From: Bin87 sp963692995
GTDB taxonomy: Bacteria; Chloroflexota; Dehalococcoidia; Lucifugimonadales; UBA3495
Length of the DNA stretch: 64,000 nucleotides
Reading direction: 5' to 3'
NCBI GenBank assembly: GCA_963692995.1
Contig: OY843611.1
Coordinates: forward strand, 682,001 to 746,000
The notes beneath the pieces were generated by a model. That model was not told where the DNA came from and searched no databases. It saw nothing but the letters and a program-made list of their open reading frames with translations. Position 1 is the first letter of the stretch. Every line of letters starts with the position of its first letter. Made by a program: the position numbers and the translations under genes. Positions 33,118 through 41,645 of this stretch are shown piece by piece.

Positions 33118-33534
33118 ATGAATTACGAGGAAATCCGCTGGCATTACCGCTTCCACAACTTTTCCCGCGCTTACGCTTTACTCAGCGAAGCCTTGGAACG
33201 GGAAGTTGAGGATCTGAACGAGTTGGAGCGCGAGGGCGCCATCCAGCGGTTTGAGTACACTTTCCAACTGGCCTGGCTGACCCTCAAGGACCGGCTGGAG
33301 TACGGCGGTATCGTGCTCACCGAAGTAACGCCACGCAATGTTATACAGCAGGCCTTTGCCGCCAAGCTGATTGACGACGCGGAAGTCTGGGTCGATATGC
33401 TCATTGACCGCAACTTGATGTCGCATACTTACGACTTCGCCCGGTTTCAAGCGGTGCTGACCAGCGTCCGCAGCCGTTACCTGCCCGCGCTCAGCGACTT
33501 CTATCAACGGTTCGGCCTGGAGGCGCTGGGATGA
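33118..33534 (+). CDS. hepT: HepT-type HEPN toxin (HI0074-like)
   Basis: A 138-residue helical protein, ATG 33118, 25 bp after phhB. The C-terminal R98-x4-H103-x-Y105 (RNLMSHTYD) is the HEPN/HepT RNase motif; IQRFEYTFQLAWLTLKDRL is the HI0074 family signature. In type VII systems HepT is an RNase that the MntA nucleotidyltransferase neutralises by AMPylating the motif tyrosine. The next gene overlaps by 4 bases (ATGA) and encodes that partner. All key residues are intact. Confidence 0.93.
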   Translation: MNYEEIRWHYRFHNFSRAYALLSEALEREVEDLNELEREGAIQRFEYTFQLAWLTLKDRLEYGGIVLTEVTPRNVIQQAFAAKLIDDAEVWVDMLIDRNLMSHTYDFARFQAVLTSVRSRYLPALSDFYQRFGLEALG

Positions 33535-33869
33535 CGCGCGTTCCCGATATTGCTGCCCCAACACGGGAGAAAGTGAACCGGGTTTTCGCCGCCTACCCGG
33601 AACTGACGAGCGTAACCCTATTCGGCTCGCGCGCCACCGGCAAGGCAACGCCCCGCTCCGATTTTGACCTGGCGACCCACGGCATCACCGACCATTACCG
33701 GCTGGGACGTTTGGCTCTGGACCTGGATGACCTGAACATACCGCAAAAGTGCGCAGTGCAAGCCTACGAAAACATCCATTATCCGCCTCTAAAACGTCAT
33801 ATCGACACCTTCGGCATTGCCATATACCGGCAACAGCGACTCTCCCCCGCACTTCTGGAGGATGACTAA
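33531..33869 (+). CDS. mntA: MntA-type minimal nucleotidyltransferase antitoxin
   Basis: A 112-residue minimal nucleotidyltransferase. G32-S33 and D44-x-D46 form the GSx10DxD active site (LFGSRATGKATPRSDFDL). It should AMPylate HepT. The start overlaps the hepT stop by 4 bases. Its stop overlaps the next start (TAATG at 33867-33871), so the flavin oxidoreductase is translationally linked to the toxin-antitoxin pair. Confidence 0.93.
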   Translation: MTRVPDIAAPTREKVNRVFAAYPELTSVTLFGSRATGKATPRSDFDLATHGITDHYRLGRLALDLDDLNIPQKCAVQAYENIHYPPLKRHIDTFGIAIYRQQRLSPALLEDD

Positions 33870-34891
33870 TGCGAGTTGTCTATTCTCTCCGTTCCCGCGA
33901 CCTGAACGCCGTGGCCGCCGAGGCGGCCTGGGCCGAGGCCATGGGTTACGACGGCGTTTCCACCAACGAGACCGCCCATGACCCCTTCCTGCCCCTGGCC
34001 GTGGCGGCCACTTCCACCAGCCGGGTTACTCTGGAAACCCACGTCGCCATCGCCTTTCCCCGCTCGCCTATGGTGCTGGCCTACACCGCCCGGGACTTGC
34101 AGGACAACAGCGGCGGTCGGTTCCGCCTCGGCCTGGGCACGCAGGTGAAGGGGCATATCGAGCGGCGGTTCGCCACCCGCTGGACCGGCTCGCCGGGGCC
34201 GCGCCTGCGGGAGTACGTCCAGTCGCTGCACGCCATCTGGAACTGCTGGGACACCGGCAGCAACCTGGAATACGCCGGCGATTTCTACCAGTTCTCGCTG
34301 ATGACGCCGTTCTTCAGCCCCGGTCCCAGCGAATATCCGCATCCGGAGGTGTTCACCGCCGCCGTTAACGGGTACAACTGCCTGGTGGCCGGGGAATGCA
34401 GCGACGGATTGGCGCTGCACAGCCTGGTGTCGCCGGAGTACGTGCGACAGGTGGTGTTGCCCAACGTCTCCGAGGGCGCGCGTCGCGCCGGTCGCAGCGT
34501 TGACGACGTTGCCATAGTCGGCAACGGTTTCATCGTAACCGGCCCCAACCGGGCCGCCATCCGGGAGGCCGCCGAGGAGACGCGGAAGCGCATCGCCTTC
34601 TACTCGTCCACCCGCACCTACTTCCCGGTGCTGGAGTGCCACGGCTTCGAGGACATCGGGCGACAGTTGCACGCGCTTTCCCGGGAAGGCCGCTGGGACG
34701 ATATGACCGCCCTTGTGCCGGACGAAATGTTGAATGCCCTGTCCATCATTGGGGAGTATGACGAGATCCCCGGCCTGTTCAAGGAACGCTACGGCGACCT
34801 GGTTGACGAGATGCACTTCACCATCCAGACTGCTGGCGATGCCGAGGAAGCCCAGCTACGCCGCATCGTGCGGGAGTTGCAGGAGCAGTGA
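33869..34891 (+). CDS. LLM-class flavin/F420-dependent oxidoreductase (TIGR03617-like)
   Basis: A 340-residue luciferase-like monooxygenase-fold protein. The N-terminus MRVVYSLRSRDLNAVAAEAAWAEAMGYDGV gives the first strand and helix, with LETHVAIAFPRSPMVLAYTARDLQDNSGGRFRLGLGTQVKGHIERRF as the typical core. The C-terminal half carries VGNGFIVTGPNRAAIREAA. It would use FMN or F420 in the cytoplasm on an unknown substrate. One of four LLM genes in the window. The start ATG 33869 overlaps the mntA stop. A weak hairpin (34974-35000, GACTCC/GGAGTC) follows the gene. Confidence 0.92.
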   Translation: MRVVYSLRSRDLNAVAAEAAWAEAMGYDGVSTNETAHDPFLPLAVAATSTSRVTLETHVAIAFPRSPMVLAYTARDLQDNSGGRFRLGLGTQVKGHIERRFATRWTGSPGPRLREYVQSLHAIWNCWDTGSNLEYAGDFYQFSLMTPFFSPGPSEYPHPEVFTAAVNGYNCLVAGECSDGLALHSLVSPEYVRQVVLPNVSEGARRAGRSVDDVAIVGNGFIVTGPNRAAIREAAEETRKRIAFYSSTRTYFPVLECHGFEDIGRQLHALSREGRWDDMTALVPDEMLNALSIIGEYDEIPGLFKERYGDLVDEMHFTIQTAGDAEEAQLRRIVRELQEQ

Positions 34892-35043
34892 GGAGAACAT
34901 CGCCCGTCTCCGTCAGCGCCAGGACGCTTTGCGCCAGCGTGTGGGATTAGCGAACGCTCCGGGCCATCGTTCGTGACTCCATAACCTAAACTCGGAGTCA
35001 TAAACGACCGTTATACCGGGGGATCGTGTGGCATCATTAAGGG

Positions 35044-35853
35044 CTATTCCAGTTGTGGCGTGGTATCTTCCAGTTCGTACCAATAGACTTGCCCGCTGTC
35101 GATGAGCTGCTGGACTTCGTTCACGTTGCGGATGCTGGCGATGGCGGCGTGGGCCGGATGACTGGTGAACCGGGCCAGGTAATCAGCGTTACGCAAGGCG
35201 CGGTAGGTATCGCGCTCGTCGGCAGTATAGGAAATTTCCAGGGCGATATAGTGAGTAGCGCCAGCCGCATCAGCGGCTTCGATAACCAGGTCGGCAAGAC
35301 GAAAGCTGCGCAGGTCTCCGTTGGCAAGGTCGGCAGTGTCAGTGCTGGTGACCAGCGCCAGCAATTCACTGAGACTAATCGTTCTGACGAACTTGAAGCC
35401 CATGTCGTAGGCTATGCCCTCGGCATCCCGGACGGTTTTGCTGATTGAGTATTCGTTTTTCATATTGGAAAGATCACCCTCTAATCTTCCAAACCTGCCA
35501 TCAGTTCTGTTCACGAAACTGTCAATCCGCGCGTTGAACTGCCGCTGCTCGGCGATGAACTGCTCGGTGCTTGCGACGAACTGCTCGGTGCTTGCGACGA
35601 ACTGCTCGGTGCTTGCGACGAACTGCCGCTGCTCGGCGTTGAACTGCCGCTGCTCTTCGATGAACTGCTCGGTGCTTGCGATGAACTGCTCGGTGCTTGC
35701 GATGAACTGCTCGGTGCTTGCGACGAACCGATCGAACCGCGCTGGCAGGTTCATCAGATCCTCAGTCAGGATTTCCCGCCGCACTGCTTCTTTCCATTCT
35801 GGTCTCTCTCGCAGTACGCGCAGTAGGTCGTCTGGTGTACTAATGGTCACCAT
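35044..35853 (-). CDS. heptad-repeat coiled-coil protein with PD-(D/E)xK-like C-terminus
   Basis: A 269-residue protein starting MVTISTPDDLLRVLRERPEW. Residues 43-112 are ten 7-residue units of two kinds, F[IV]ASTEQ and F[IN][AE]EQRQ. The C-terminal part (about 135-260) has DAEGIAYDMGFKFV, LADLVIEAADAAGATHYIALEISYT and RADLARF-like YLARFTSHPAHAAIASI, which resembles DUF3782/PD-(D/E)xK-type proteins of cyanobacteria and Chloroflexota (D in ADLVIE, E in LEISYT). Function is unknown. The repeats suggest an extended coiled coil that positions the nuclease-like domain. The stop is 152 bp from the convergent LLM gene. Confidence 0.8.
   Translation of the reverse strand: MVTISTPDDLLRVLRERPEWKEAVRREILTEDLMNLPARFDRFVASTEQFIASTEQFIASTEQFIEEQRQFNAEQRQFVASTEQFVASTEQFVASTEQFIAEQRQFNARIDSFVNRTDGRFGRLEGDLSNMKNEYSISKTVRDAEGIAYDMGFKFVRTISLSELLALVTSTDTADLANGDLRSFRLADLVIEAADAAGATHYIALEISYTADERDTYRALRNADYLARFTSHPAHAAIASIRNVNEVQQLIDSGQVYWYELEDTTPQLE
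35518..35727. repeat. 21-bp repeats encoding ASTEQ/EQRQ heptads
   Basis: Ten consecutive 21-bp units; most contain GAACTGCTCGGTGCTTGCGA on the plus strand. Three groups of near-identical copies point to recent unequal recombination or slippage. Confidence 0.9.
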
Positions 35854-35897
35854 GAAAAATCTCCCAACGATACAATTATACGCCCGACGGTTTAGGC

Positions 35898-36710
35898 TTA
35901 CCTATTCAGCAGCCACCACTCGTCGCTGCCCAGGTTGAACTCGATGCGGCGGAAACCCTCCGCGTAGGGGACGCCGCAGCGTTCGCCCTGCTGGCGGCAG
36001 CCTTCGGTCATCCGGTCCAGGCGTTGGGACCTGGTGCGCGCGCTGATCTGAGATGCGTGCTTGCTGAGAGCCTCGGCTTTTTGGAGAATGTGCTTTTCGG
36101 TGATGGAGACGAAGGTGTCGGGGCGCTCGGATCCCCAGAGCAAAGCCTCCCGGACCTTATGGGGTTCCAGACCTTCCTCTTTGATTTGCTCCGGGAAGTC
36201 CAGCCAACTCCAGGCGTAGGAAAAGGCGGCATCCAGCGCGGCCTGTCCGCTGTGGCGGTGGTCCCGGTGGGTGTGTGAGGTGACGCGGTAGGGGTCGATG
36301 CCAAAGATAACCTCCGGCTTGTGCCGGCGGATCTCCCGGACTACTTGCCCGCGGTATTCGTGGGTGTCTTCCAGTTCGCCGTCGCCGTAGCCCAGGAAAA
36401 CCACCTCGGCCACGCCGAGCACGTTGGCGGCGTTCCGCTGCTCGGTCTCGCGGGTGGCCGCCAGGGCTTCCGGAGTCAATGAACGATCGCCAGTGCCCTT
36501 ATTGCCGTTGGTGCACATCAGAATGACCACCTTGGCGCCCGAGTCGGCTATCCACTTGGCCATGGTGGCTCCGCATCCGCCCTCGGCGTCGTCGGGATGC
36601 GGCGTGACCACCAGGGCGCTGCGGGGAGCCTCCGTTATCACGCGAGGGACCGGCGCGTATTCCTGATTGGGATGCCCCCATCCGTCGATGCCGTGCGGTC
36701 TGCTGGTCAT
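35898..36710 (-). CDS. PIG-L family N-deacetylase
   Basis: A 270-residue LmbE/PIG-L protein. The zinc-site motif HPDDAEGGCG is near residue 40 and HTHRDHRHSG carries the third ligand region. CTNGNKGTGDRSL and RETEQRNAANVLGVAEVVFLGYGDGEL are family signatures. It deacetylates N-acetylglucosamine-type or mycothiol-type substrates. The N-terminal ~25 residues (MTSRPHGIDGWGHPNQEY) are not part of the fold. It is followed on the same strand by the heptad-repeat gene 45 bp downstream. Confidence 0.93.
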   Translation of the reverse strand: MTSRPHGIDGWGHPNQEYAPVPRVITEAPRSALVVTPHPDDAEGGCGATMAKWIADSGAKVVILMCTNGNKGTGDRSLTPEALAATRETEQRNAANVLGVAEVVFLGYGDGELEDTHEYRGQVVREIRRHKPEVIFGIDPYRVTSHTHRDHRHSGQAALDAAFSYAWSWLDFPEQIKEEGLEPHKVREALLWGSERPDTFVSITEKHILQKAEALSKHASQISARTRSQRLDRMTEGCRQQGERCGVPYAEGFRRIEFNLGSDEWWLLNR

Positions 36711-36752
36711 GTTGATACCCCGTTATGCAGTTGGTGTCCGTTACGCGATGGT

Positions 36753-36781
36753 GTAAGGGCGGGTTTCAAACCCGCCCTTAC
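36753..36781. repeat. GTAGGGGCGGG-type palindrome
   Basis: Perfect arms GTAAGGGCGGGTTT and mirror around one base. It lies after the aldehyde dehydrogenase gene (ends 36806) and before the PIG-L start, so it probably separates the two transcripts. Confidence 0.8.
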
Positions 36782-36805
36782 GGGGATTCCCGCGGCAGGG
36801 TTAAA

Positions 36806-38224
36806 CTAACCGCCCAGGTGGAACACCACGGTCTTGAGCTCGGTCATTTCGCCGATAGCGTAGGCGGGGCCTTCCTTGCCCATGCCGCTGTCTTTGAGGC
36901 CGCCGTAGGGCATCAGGTCGGCGCGCCATTGGGGCGACGAGTTGATGTGCAAGTTGCCCGAGTGAACTTCCAGCGCGAAGCGCATGGCCCAGTCCACGTT
37001 CTGCGTGAAGATGCCGGCGGAAAGGCCAAACCGGGTATCGTTGGCCTTGGCGATGGCGTCGTCGATGTCGTCGAAGGCGCTGACCGCAACGGCCGGGCCG
37101 AAGAGTTCCTCGCGGGAAATCAGCATCTCCGGGCGGGCGTCGGCGATCACGGTGGCGGTGTGCAGGGTGCCCTGCCGGTCGCCGCCGGCGATTACGCGGG
37201 CGCCCTGTCCCACGGCCTCGGCGATCCAGGTCTCGACGCGCTCGGCGTCGGTGGAGCGGATCATCGGCCCCATCTTCACGTCCTCGTCGAAGGGGTTGCC
37301 GACGCTGAACTCCTGGGTCGGCTTGACCAGCGCGTCCAGCAGGTCGGCATAGATGGTTCGGGCGGCGAAGACGCGCTGGGTGGAGATGCAGACCTGCCCG
37401 GCGTTGGAGAAGCTACTGGACACGGTGGCGGCGGCCACCTTCTCGATGTCGGCGTCGGACATGATGATGAGCGGGCTGTTGGACCCCAACTCCATGGTCA
37501 CCTTCTTGATGCCAGCGTTGCGGCAGATGCGCTCGCCCACTTCCATGCTGCCGGTGAAGGTGATCTTGCGGACGTGGGGCGACCCGGTGATGGCATCGCC
37601 GATTTCCCCTCCGGAGCCGGTGATGGTCTGGATCGCTTCTTCCGGCAAACCGGCTTCCAGCAGGATCTCGGTTAGTTTCAGAGCGGACAGTGGAGTGTCC
37701 CCGGCCGGCTTGAGAATAACGGCGTTGCCGGCGGCCAGAGCGGGGCCAACCTTGTGGCACACCAGGTTGAGGGGGAAGTTGAAAGGCGCGATGGCGGCGA
37801 CGACGCCCACGGGCACGCGCACGGTGAACCCGAACTGGCTCACCACGCCGGGCGCAGCGTCCAGCGGGACCGTCTCGCCGTGCAGCCGCTTGGCCTCCTC
37901 GGCCGACAGCGTGATGGTCTGGATGGCCCGTTGCACTTCGGTGCGACCCTCGGCGATGACCTTGCCCTCTTCGCGGGTGATGGTCTCGGCCAGGTCGTCG
38001 GCGCGTTCGTCCAGCAGGTCGGCGGCGCGCTTCAAAATGGTGTAGCGGCGATGGGCCGGCAACCGGCCCATTATGGCTGCGCCGCGGACGGCGCTGTCGA
38101 TGGCTGCCGCAACGTCGGCTGCCGAGCCGCGCGGCACGGTGTCAAAAGCAGTCTGGTCAAAGGGGTTAATGACGGGCATCTTGGCATCGCGGTCAACCCA
38201 CTCACCGCAGATGTACATTCGCAT
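36806..38224 (-). CDS. aldehyde dehydrogenase (NAD(P)+), lactaldehyde/semialdehyde type
   Basis: A 472-residue ALDH. I use ATG 38224 (MRMYICGEWVDRD), where AAGGAGATC gives the RBS; a longer reading would run into the next gene. The general base E245 is in TMELGSNSP and the nucleophile C279 in GQVCIST. APFNFPLNLVCHKVGPALAAGNAVILKP is the cofactor-binding region. The short N-terminus and motif set fit the lactaldehyde/glyceraldehyde-3-phosphate (non-phosphorylating)/phosphonoacetaldehyde branch. Substrate is not certain. It could oxidise aldehydes made by the aldolase at 30728. Confidence 0.94.
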   Translation of the reverse strand: MRMYICGEWVDRDAKMPVINPFDQTAFDTVPRGSAADVAAAIDSAVRGAAIMGRLPAHRRYTILKRAADLLDERADDLAETITREEGKVIAEGRTEVQRAIQTITLSAEEAKRLHGETVPLDAAPGVVSQFGFTVRVPVGVVAAIAPFNFPLNLVCHKVGPALAAGNAVILKPAGDTPLSALKLTEILLEAGLPEEAIQTITGSGGEIGDAITGSPHVRKITFTGSMEVGERICRNAGIKKVTMELGSNSPLIIMSDADIEKVAAATVSSSFSNAGQVCISTQRVFAARTIYADLLDALVKPTQEFSVGNPFDEDVKMGPMIRSTDAERVETWIAEAVGQGARVIAGGDRQGTLHTATVIADARPEMLISREELFGPAVAVSAFDDIDDAIAKANDTRFGLSAGIFTQNVDWAMRFALEVHSGNLHINSSPQWRADLMPYGGLKDSGMGKEGPAYAIGEMTELKTVVFHLGG

Positions 38225-38330
38225 GGCTGGATCTCCTTGTGTAGGTTCCGAGCTGCCCGAAAGGCAACGGGACGCCGGTTTGGGGTGTCGTGGCGAAGAT
38301 TGTACTACGGTTGCAGAGTATAGAGAGTAT

Positions 38331-39113
38331 TCAGTCCGGCGAGTTGCCGTCGGAGTGAGCGGGCGCGCTGGCAGCGGAAGGCGCGTTTTTACCGAGGACA
38401 ATGTTCCGGCCGGTGTCGGTAACCTTATAGTGCCCGGGTCGGCCGGGTATGCGTTCCAGCCACCGGAACTTGGTGCGGGCAGCGTTGCGCAGGGTCTGGA
38501 CGAAGCTGTGGGGTATCGGCCAACCGATCAATGTGAACAGGCGCTCGAGCTCGTCGGGGTCAACGCTGACGATGTTGAGGTAACGGTGCGCGGCCTCCGC
38601 AGCCACCACGACCCTACGCATGTCGCCCAGCGGATTGACCCTTTGGCAAAAAGCCATGAACTCCAGCTCATCCGGTGTCGTACTCGCCATCGGCATTGTA
38701 CCGGCCATCGGCGTCGTACCGGCCATCGGCGTTGTACCGGCCATCGGGCTGAGACCGTTGGTTGCTCGGTTCGCCGTTTCGGCTGGAGGCGGCTCGACCG
38801 GAGGCGGCGCAACCGGAGGCGCGGCGCCGCGCGGCATGATGGCGGGCGGCTTGACATCGGTTTGCGGAACGGCTGGCCTGGGTTCCGGCGTCGTTTCTGC
38901 GGGCCTTTCGTGAGCAACGCCGTTTTCCGGGCGGTGCCCGTTGGCCGAGACCGGCGGCTCGGATGTAGCGGTCAGCGCCGGCGGGGGAGTCTCGCCGTTG
39001 GAGCCGATCAACTGGGGCATGAAGGAATACAGCACCTCCCGCACCAACTCCCGGTCATCGGATTCAATGGAAACCTGGGCGCCCAGTGGCAATGTTATGC
39101 TGAGCTTATTCAT
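38331..39113 (-). CDS. unrecognised protein with PMAGTT repeats and winged-helix-like C-terminus
   Basis: About 260 residues from ATG 39113 (MNKLSITLPLGAQVSIESDD); an ATG at 39179 is also possible. Residues 1-45 look like a small folded unit, then a long Pro/Ala-rich linker with PMAGTTPMAGTTPMAGTMPM. The C-terminal ~95 residues (DELEFMAFCQRVNPLGDMRR, then YLNIVSVDPDELERLFTLIGW and TKFRWLERIPGRPGHYKVTDTGR) look like a winged helix. The last ~17 residues are disordered. I know no family for it. A modular DNA-binding or scaffold role is a guess. It lies between aldehyde dehydrogenase and uvrC on the same strand. Confidence 0.65.
   Translation of the reverse strand: MNKLSITLPLGAQVSIESDDRELVREVLYSFMPQLIGSNGETPPPALTATSEPPVSANGHRPENGVAHERPAETTPEPRPAVPQTDVKPPAIMPRGAAPPVAPPPVEPPPAETANRATNGLSPMAGTTPMAGTTPMAGTMPMASTTPDELEFMAFCQRVNPLGDMRRVVVAAEAAHRYLNIVSVDPDELERLFTLIGWPIPHSFVQTLRNAARTKFRWLERIPGRPGHYKVTDTGRNIVLGKNAPSAASAPAHSDGNSPD
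38683..38748. repeat. 18-bp tandem repeat encoding PMAGTT
   Basis: About 3.7 copies of CCGGCCATCGGCGTCGTA at 38683, 38701, 38719 and 38737 in the linker-coding part of the gene. It keeps the frame. Confidence 0.9.
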
Positions 39114-39236
39114 GCTGCGTCTTCCAATGTTATGTTGCGCGCCCTGCCGCAATAGCAGAGGGTCGGTCTGGCGATTCATTCCGGCTCACCTGGGGCCGAC
39201 ACTCACCTGCCACCGACACTCATTGCGCCGGTCAAT

Positions 39237-41093
39237 CTAAATCGTTTGCTTCAATCGCATCGCCAGGGAGCGGGTCAGGCCGGGCACGGCGGCAATATCC
39301 TCAACGCTGGCTTCCTTGATTCCTTGCAGCGATCCAAACTGGCGCAGCAGCATCCGTTTGCGTTTCGGTCCGATGCCGGTCACCATGTCGATGGGCGACT
39401 TCAGGCTGCTCTTGGAGCGCAGGTTGCGGTGGAAGCTGATGGCGAAGCGGTGCGCCTCGTCCCTAATCCGTTGCATCAGATAGAGAGCCTGGGAATCCCG
39501 GGGCAGCATAATGGGTTCCGGCGCGTGGGGAACGAAAATTTCCTCGTTCTCCTTGGCCAGGGAGCATAAGGGTATCTGCTCCAGGCCCAGGTACAGCATC
39601 ACCTCCCGCGCCGCCGAGAGATGCCCCTTGCCGCCGTCGATGATCACCAGGTCGGGCATGATGCCCCAAGCGTCCACCTTGCCGTCGGGGTCGGGGCTGG
39701 CGATGGCCTGGCTGAGCCGCTTGAACCGGCGGGTGAGCATTTCTTTCATGCTGGCGTAGTCGTCAACGCCGTCCACCGCCTTGATCTTGAAACGGCGATA
39801 GTCCCGGGTGCGGGGCTTGCCGTCGTCAAAGATCACCATGCTCCCCACCAGGTTGCTGCCCTGGATGTGGGATATGTCATAACATTCCATGCGGCGGGGC
39901 GCGGCCGGCAGGCTCAGCTCCTCTTCCAGCTCAGCAAGCGCTCCCTGGATGGCATCGGAGCGATGCAGCCACTTTACCCGATGCTGGGCCAGGCCCTCGG
40001 TGGCATTGTCGGCCACTACCTGCATGAGCTTGCGGTTCTCGCCGCGCTGGGGCCGGTAGATGCGTGCAGCGCCGCCGCGTTTGTTCCTTAGGAACTGTTG
40101 CAAGACAGCAACGTCCTCGGCGGGCGGGTCGTGCTGCACCAGCACCAGGGGAGGCACTTCCAGGGCGGTGGCGTAGAACTGCTGCACGAATTGGGCGATG
40201 ATCTGCCCCGGCTCGTCGTCCTGCGGCCCTTCCATGAAGAAGTGGTCGCGACCGATGAGCTTGCCCCGTCGCACGAAGAAAACCTCCACCCAGGTCTCGT
40301 TAGCTGCGACCGATATGGCAATGGCGTCCAGGTCCGTTGGCCGGCCCGAATCGACCTTGACGGTGCGCTCCTCCTCGAACTTATGAATGGCCGCCATCTG
40401 GTCGCGCAGGGCGGCGGCGCGCTCGAATTCCAGCTCCTGCGACGCTTCTTCCATCTTGTTCCGCAACTGCCCGGTTACGGTTTCGGTGTTTCCCTCCAGG
40501 AACAGGATGACCTGCTTGATCACTTCCTCATATTCAGCTCGATCAGCCAGGCCGGCGCAGGGGCCCACGCAGCGGTGGATGTAGTATTCCAGGCAGGGCC
40601 GAGGGTCGGTTCCGGTGATCCGCTTGGTGCACGAGCGGTAGGGAAACAGCTTCTTCACTAAGTCCATGGACTGGCGAACGCTGCCGGCGCTGGCGAAAGG
40701 CCCGAAATAACGAGCTCCGTCGTCATGCGCTCCCCGCGTGATGTACACCCGCGGGAACTCTTCGGACAGATCAACTTTCAGGTACGGGTAGCTCTTGTCA
40801 TCCTTGAGGCGGATGTTGAAGTGAGGGCGATGGCGCTTGATCAGCGTGTTTTCCAGGATCAGGGCCTCGGCCTCGGTATCGGTGACGATGTACTCAAAGT
40901 CAGCCAGCTCGCTGACCATGCGGCGTGTCTTGCGATCCAGCCCGGCTGGCGCGCCGAAATAGGAACGAAGCCGGTTGCGGAGCACCGCCGCTTTGCCGAC
41001 GTAGATTACCGCGCCGCCGGCGTTCTTCATCAGATAGACGCCGGGACGCTCGGGAGCCACCAGCAGGCGATGGTTAAACTCGTGCCGCGCCAT
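39237..41093 (-). CDS. uvrC: excinuclease ABC subunit C
   Basis: A 618-residue UvrC. The GIY-YIG nuclease domain is at the N-terminus (PGVYLMKNAGGAVIYVGKAAVLRNRLRSYF). The UVR domain (LRNKMEEASQELEFERAAALRDQM) binds UvrB. The RNase H-like second nuclease has ECYDISHIQGSNLVGSMVIFDDGKP with its Asp, and LVIIDGGKGHLSAA. A C-terminal helix-hairpin-helix pair (DMVTGIGPKRKRMLLRQFG, VEDIAAVPGLTRSLAMRL) binds DNA. It makes both incisions in nucleotide excision repair. The small membrane protein gene lies 33 bp upstream. Confidence 0.98.
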   Translation of the reverse strand: MARHEFNHRLLVAPERPGVYLMKNAGGAVIYVGKAAVLRNRLRSYFGAPAGLDRKTRRMVSELADFEYIVTDTEAEALILENTLIKRHRPHFNIRLKDDKSYPYLKVDLSEEFPRVYITRGAHDDGARYFGPFASAGSVRQSMDLVKKLFPYRSCTKRITGTDPRPCLEYYIHRCVGPCAGLADRAEYEEVIKQVILFLEGNTETVTGQLRNKMEEASQELEFERAAALRDQMAAIHKFEEERTVKVDSGRPTDLDAIAISVAANETWVEVFFVRRGKLIGRDHFFMEGPQDDEPGQIIAQFVQQFYATALEVPPLVLVQHDPPAEDVAVLQQFLRNKRGGAARIYRPQRGENRKLMQVVADNATEGLAQHRVKWLHRSDAIQGALAELEEELSLPAAPRRMECYDISHIQGSNLVGSMVIFDDGKPRTRDYRRFKIKAVDGVDDYASMKEMLTRRFKRLSQAIASPDPDGKVDAWGIMPDLVIIDGGKGHLSAAREVMLYLGLEQIPLCSLAKENEEIFVPHAPEPIMLPRDSQALYLMQRIRDEAHRFAISFHRNLRSKSSLKSPIDMVTGIGPKRKRMLLRQFGSLQGIKEASVEDIAAVPGLTRSLAMRLKQTI

Positions 41094-41126
41094 TACCGCC
41101 TCTTGCCCGGCCCCCTACGGGTCGGT

Positions 41127-41465
41127 CTATAGCACAAAAGAGACGGCGATCAGGGCAACCAGCAGGATACCGGAAAAGATGCCGATGCGTCGCAGCTCCG
41201 ATCCGACGTGATTGTAGGCTGCCGGGCGCTGCAACCGCCGTCCCTGGGGTTGTCTGATTGGTTGGGCGCGCGGGGCAGCAGCTGTTGTCAGCTCCGCCGC
41301 CGCGGTTGTCGCCGGGGCTCCGGGGACGGCATCGGTGGCCGGGGCATCATCGACCGCCACCGCCGACGCCCCGTTGGTCCGGGGCGACGTACTGCGGTTC
41401 GCGTTGCCGCGCCGGCGACGCAGGTTGCTCTGGCGGGAAGCCACTCGTTTGCCTTTGCTAGGCAT
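41127..41465 (-). CDS. small basic protein with C-terminal membrane anchor
   Basis: A 112-residue protein with a very basic N-terminus (MPSKGKRVASRQSNLRRRRG), a low-complexity Ala/Thr centre and a single C-terminal hydrophobic segment (IGIFSGILLVALIAVSFVL) that ends the protein. It may be a tail-anchored protein. Unknown function. It is between the selenoprotein candidate and uvrC on the same strand, so an operon of the three is possible. I know no family; conservation would have to be shown. Confidence 0.6.
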   Translation of the reverse strand: MPSKGKRVASRQSNLRRRRGNANRSTSPRTNGASAVAVDDAPATDAVPGAPATTAAAELTTAAAPRAQPIRQPQGRRLQRPAAYNHVGSELRRIGIFSGILLVALIAVSFVL

Positions 41466-41645
41466 AGCCCACCTCCAAACGCCGCGGCGACAATCGCGCG
41501 CTGTCGGCGTACTGATAAGCCTGTTGTTGTCGGGAACGCCCCGGTAGGGCGGTTCGCTCTCTCCCTTCCATCATACCAGCAAACGCGCCGGAGTTGACCC
41601 TGCATCACCGGCGGGTTTAGGCAACTAGCGGGGATTCCACGGCGG

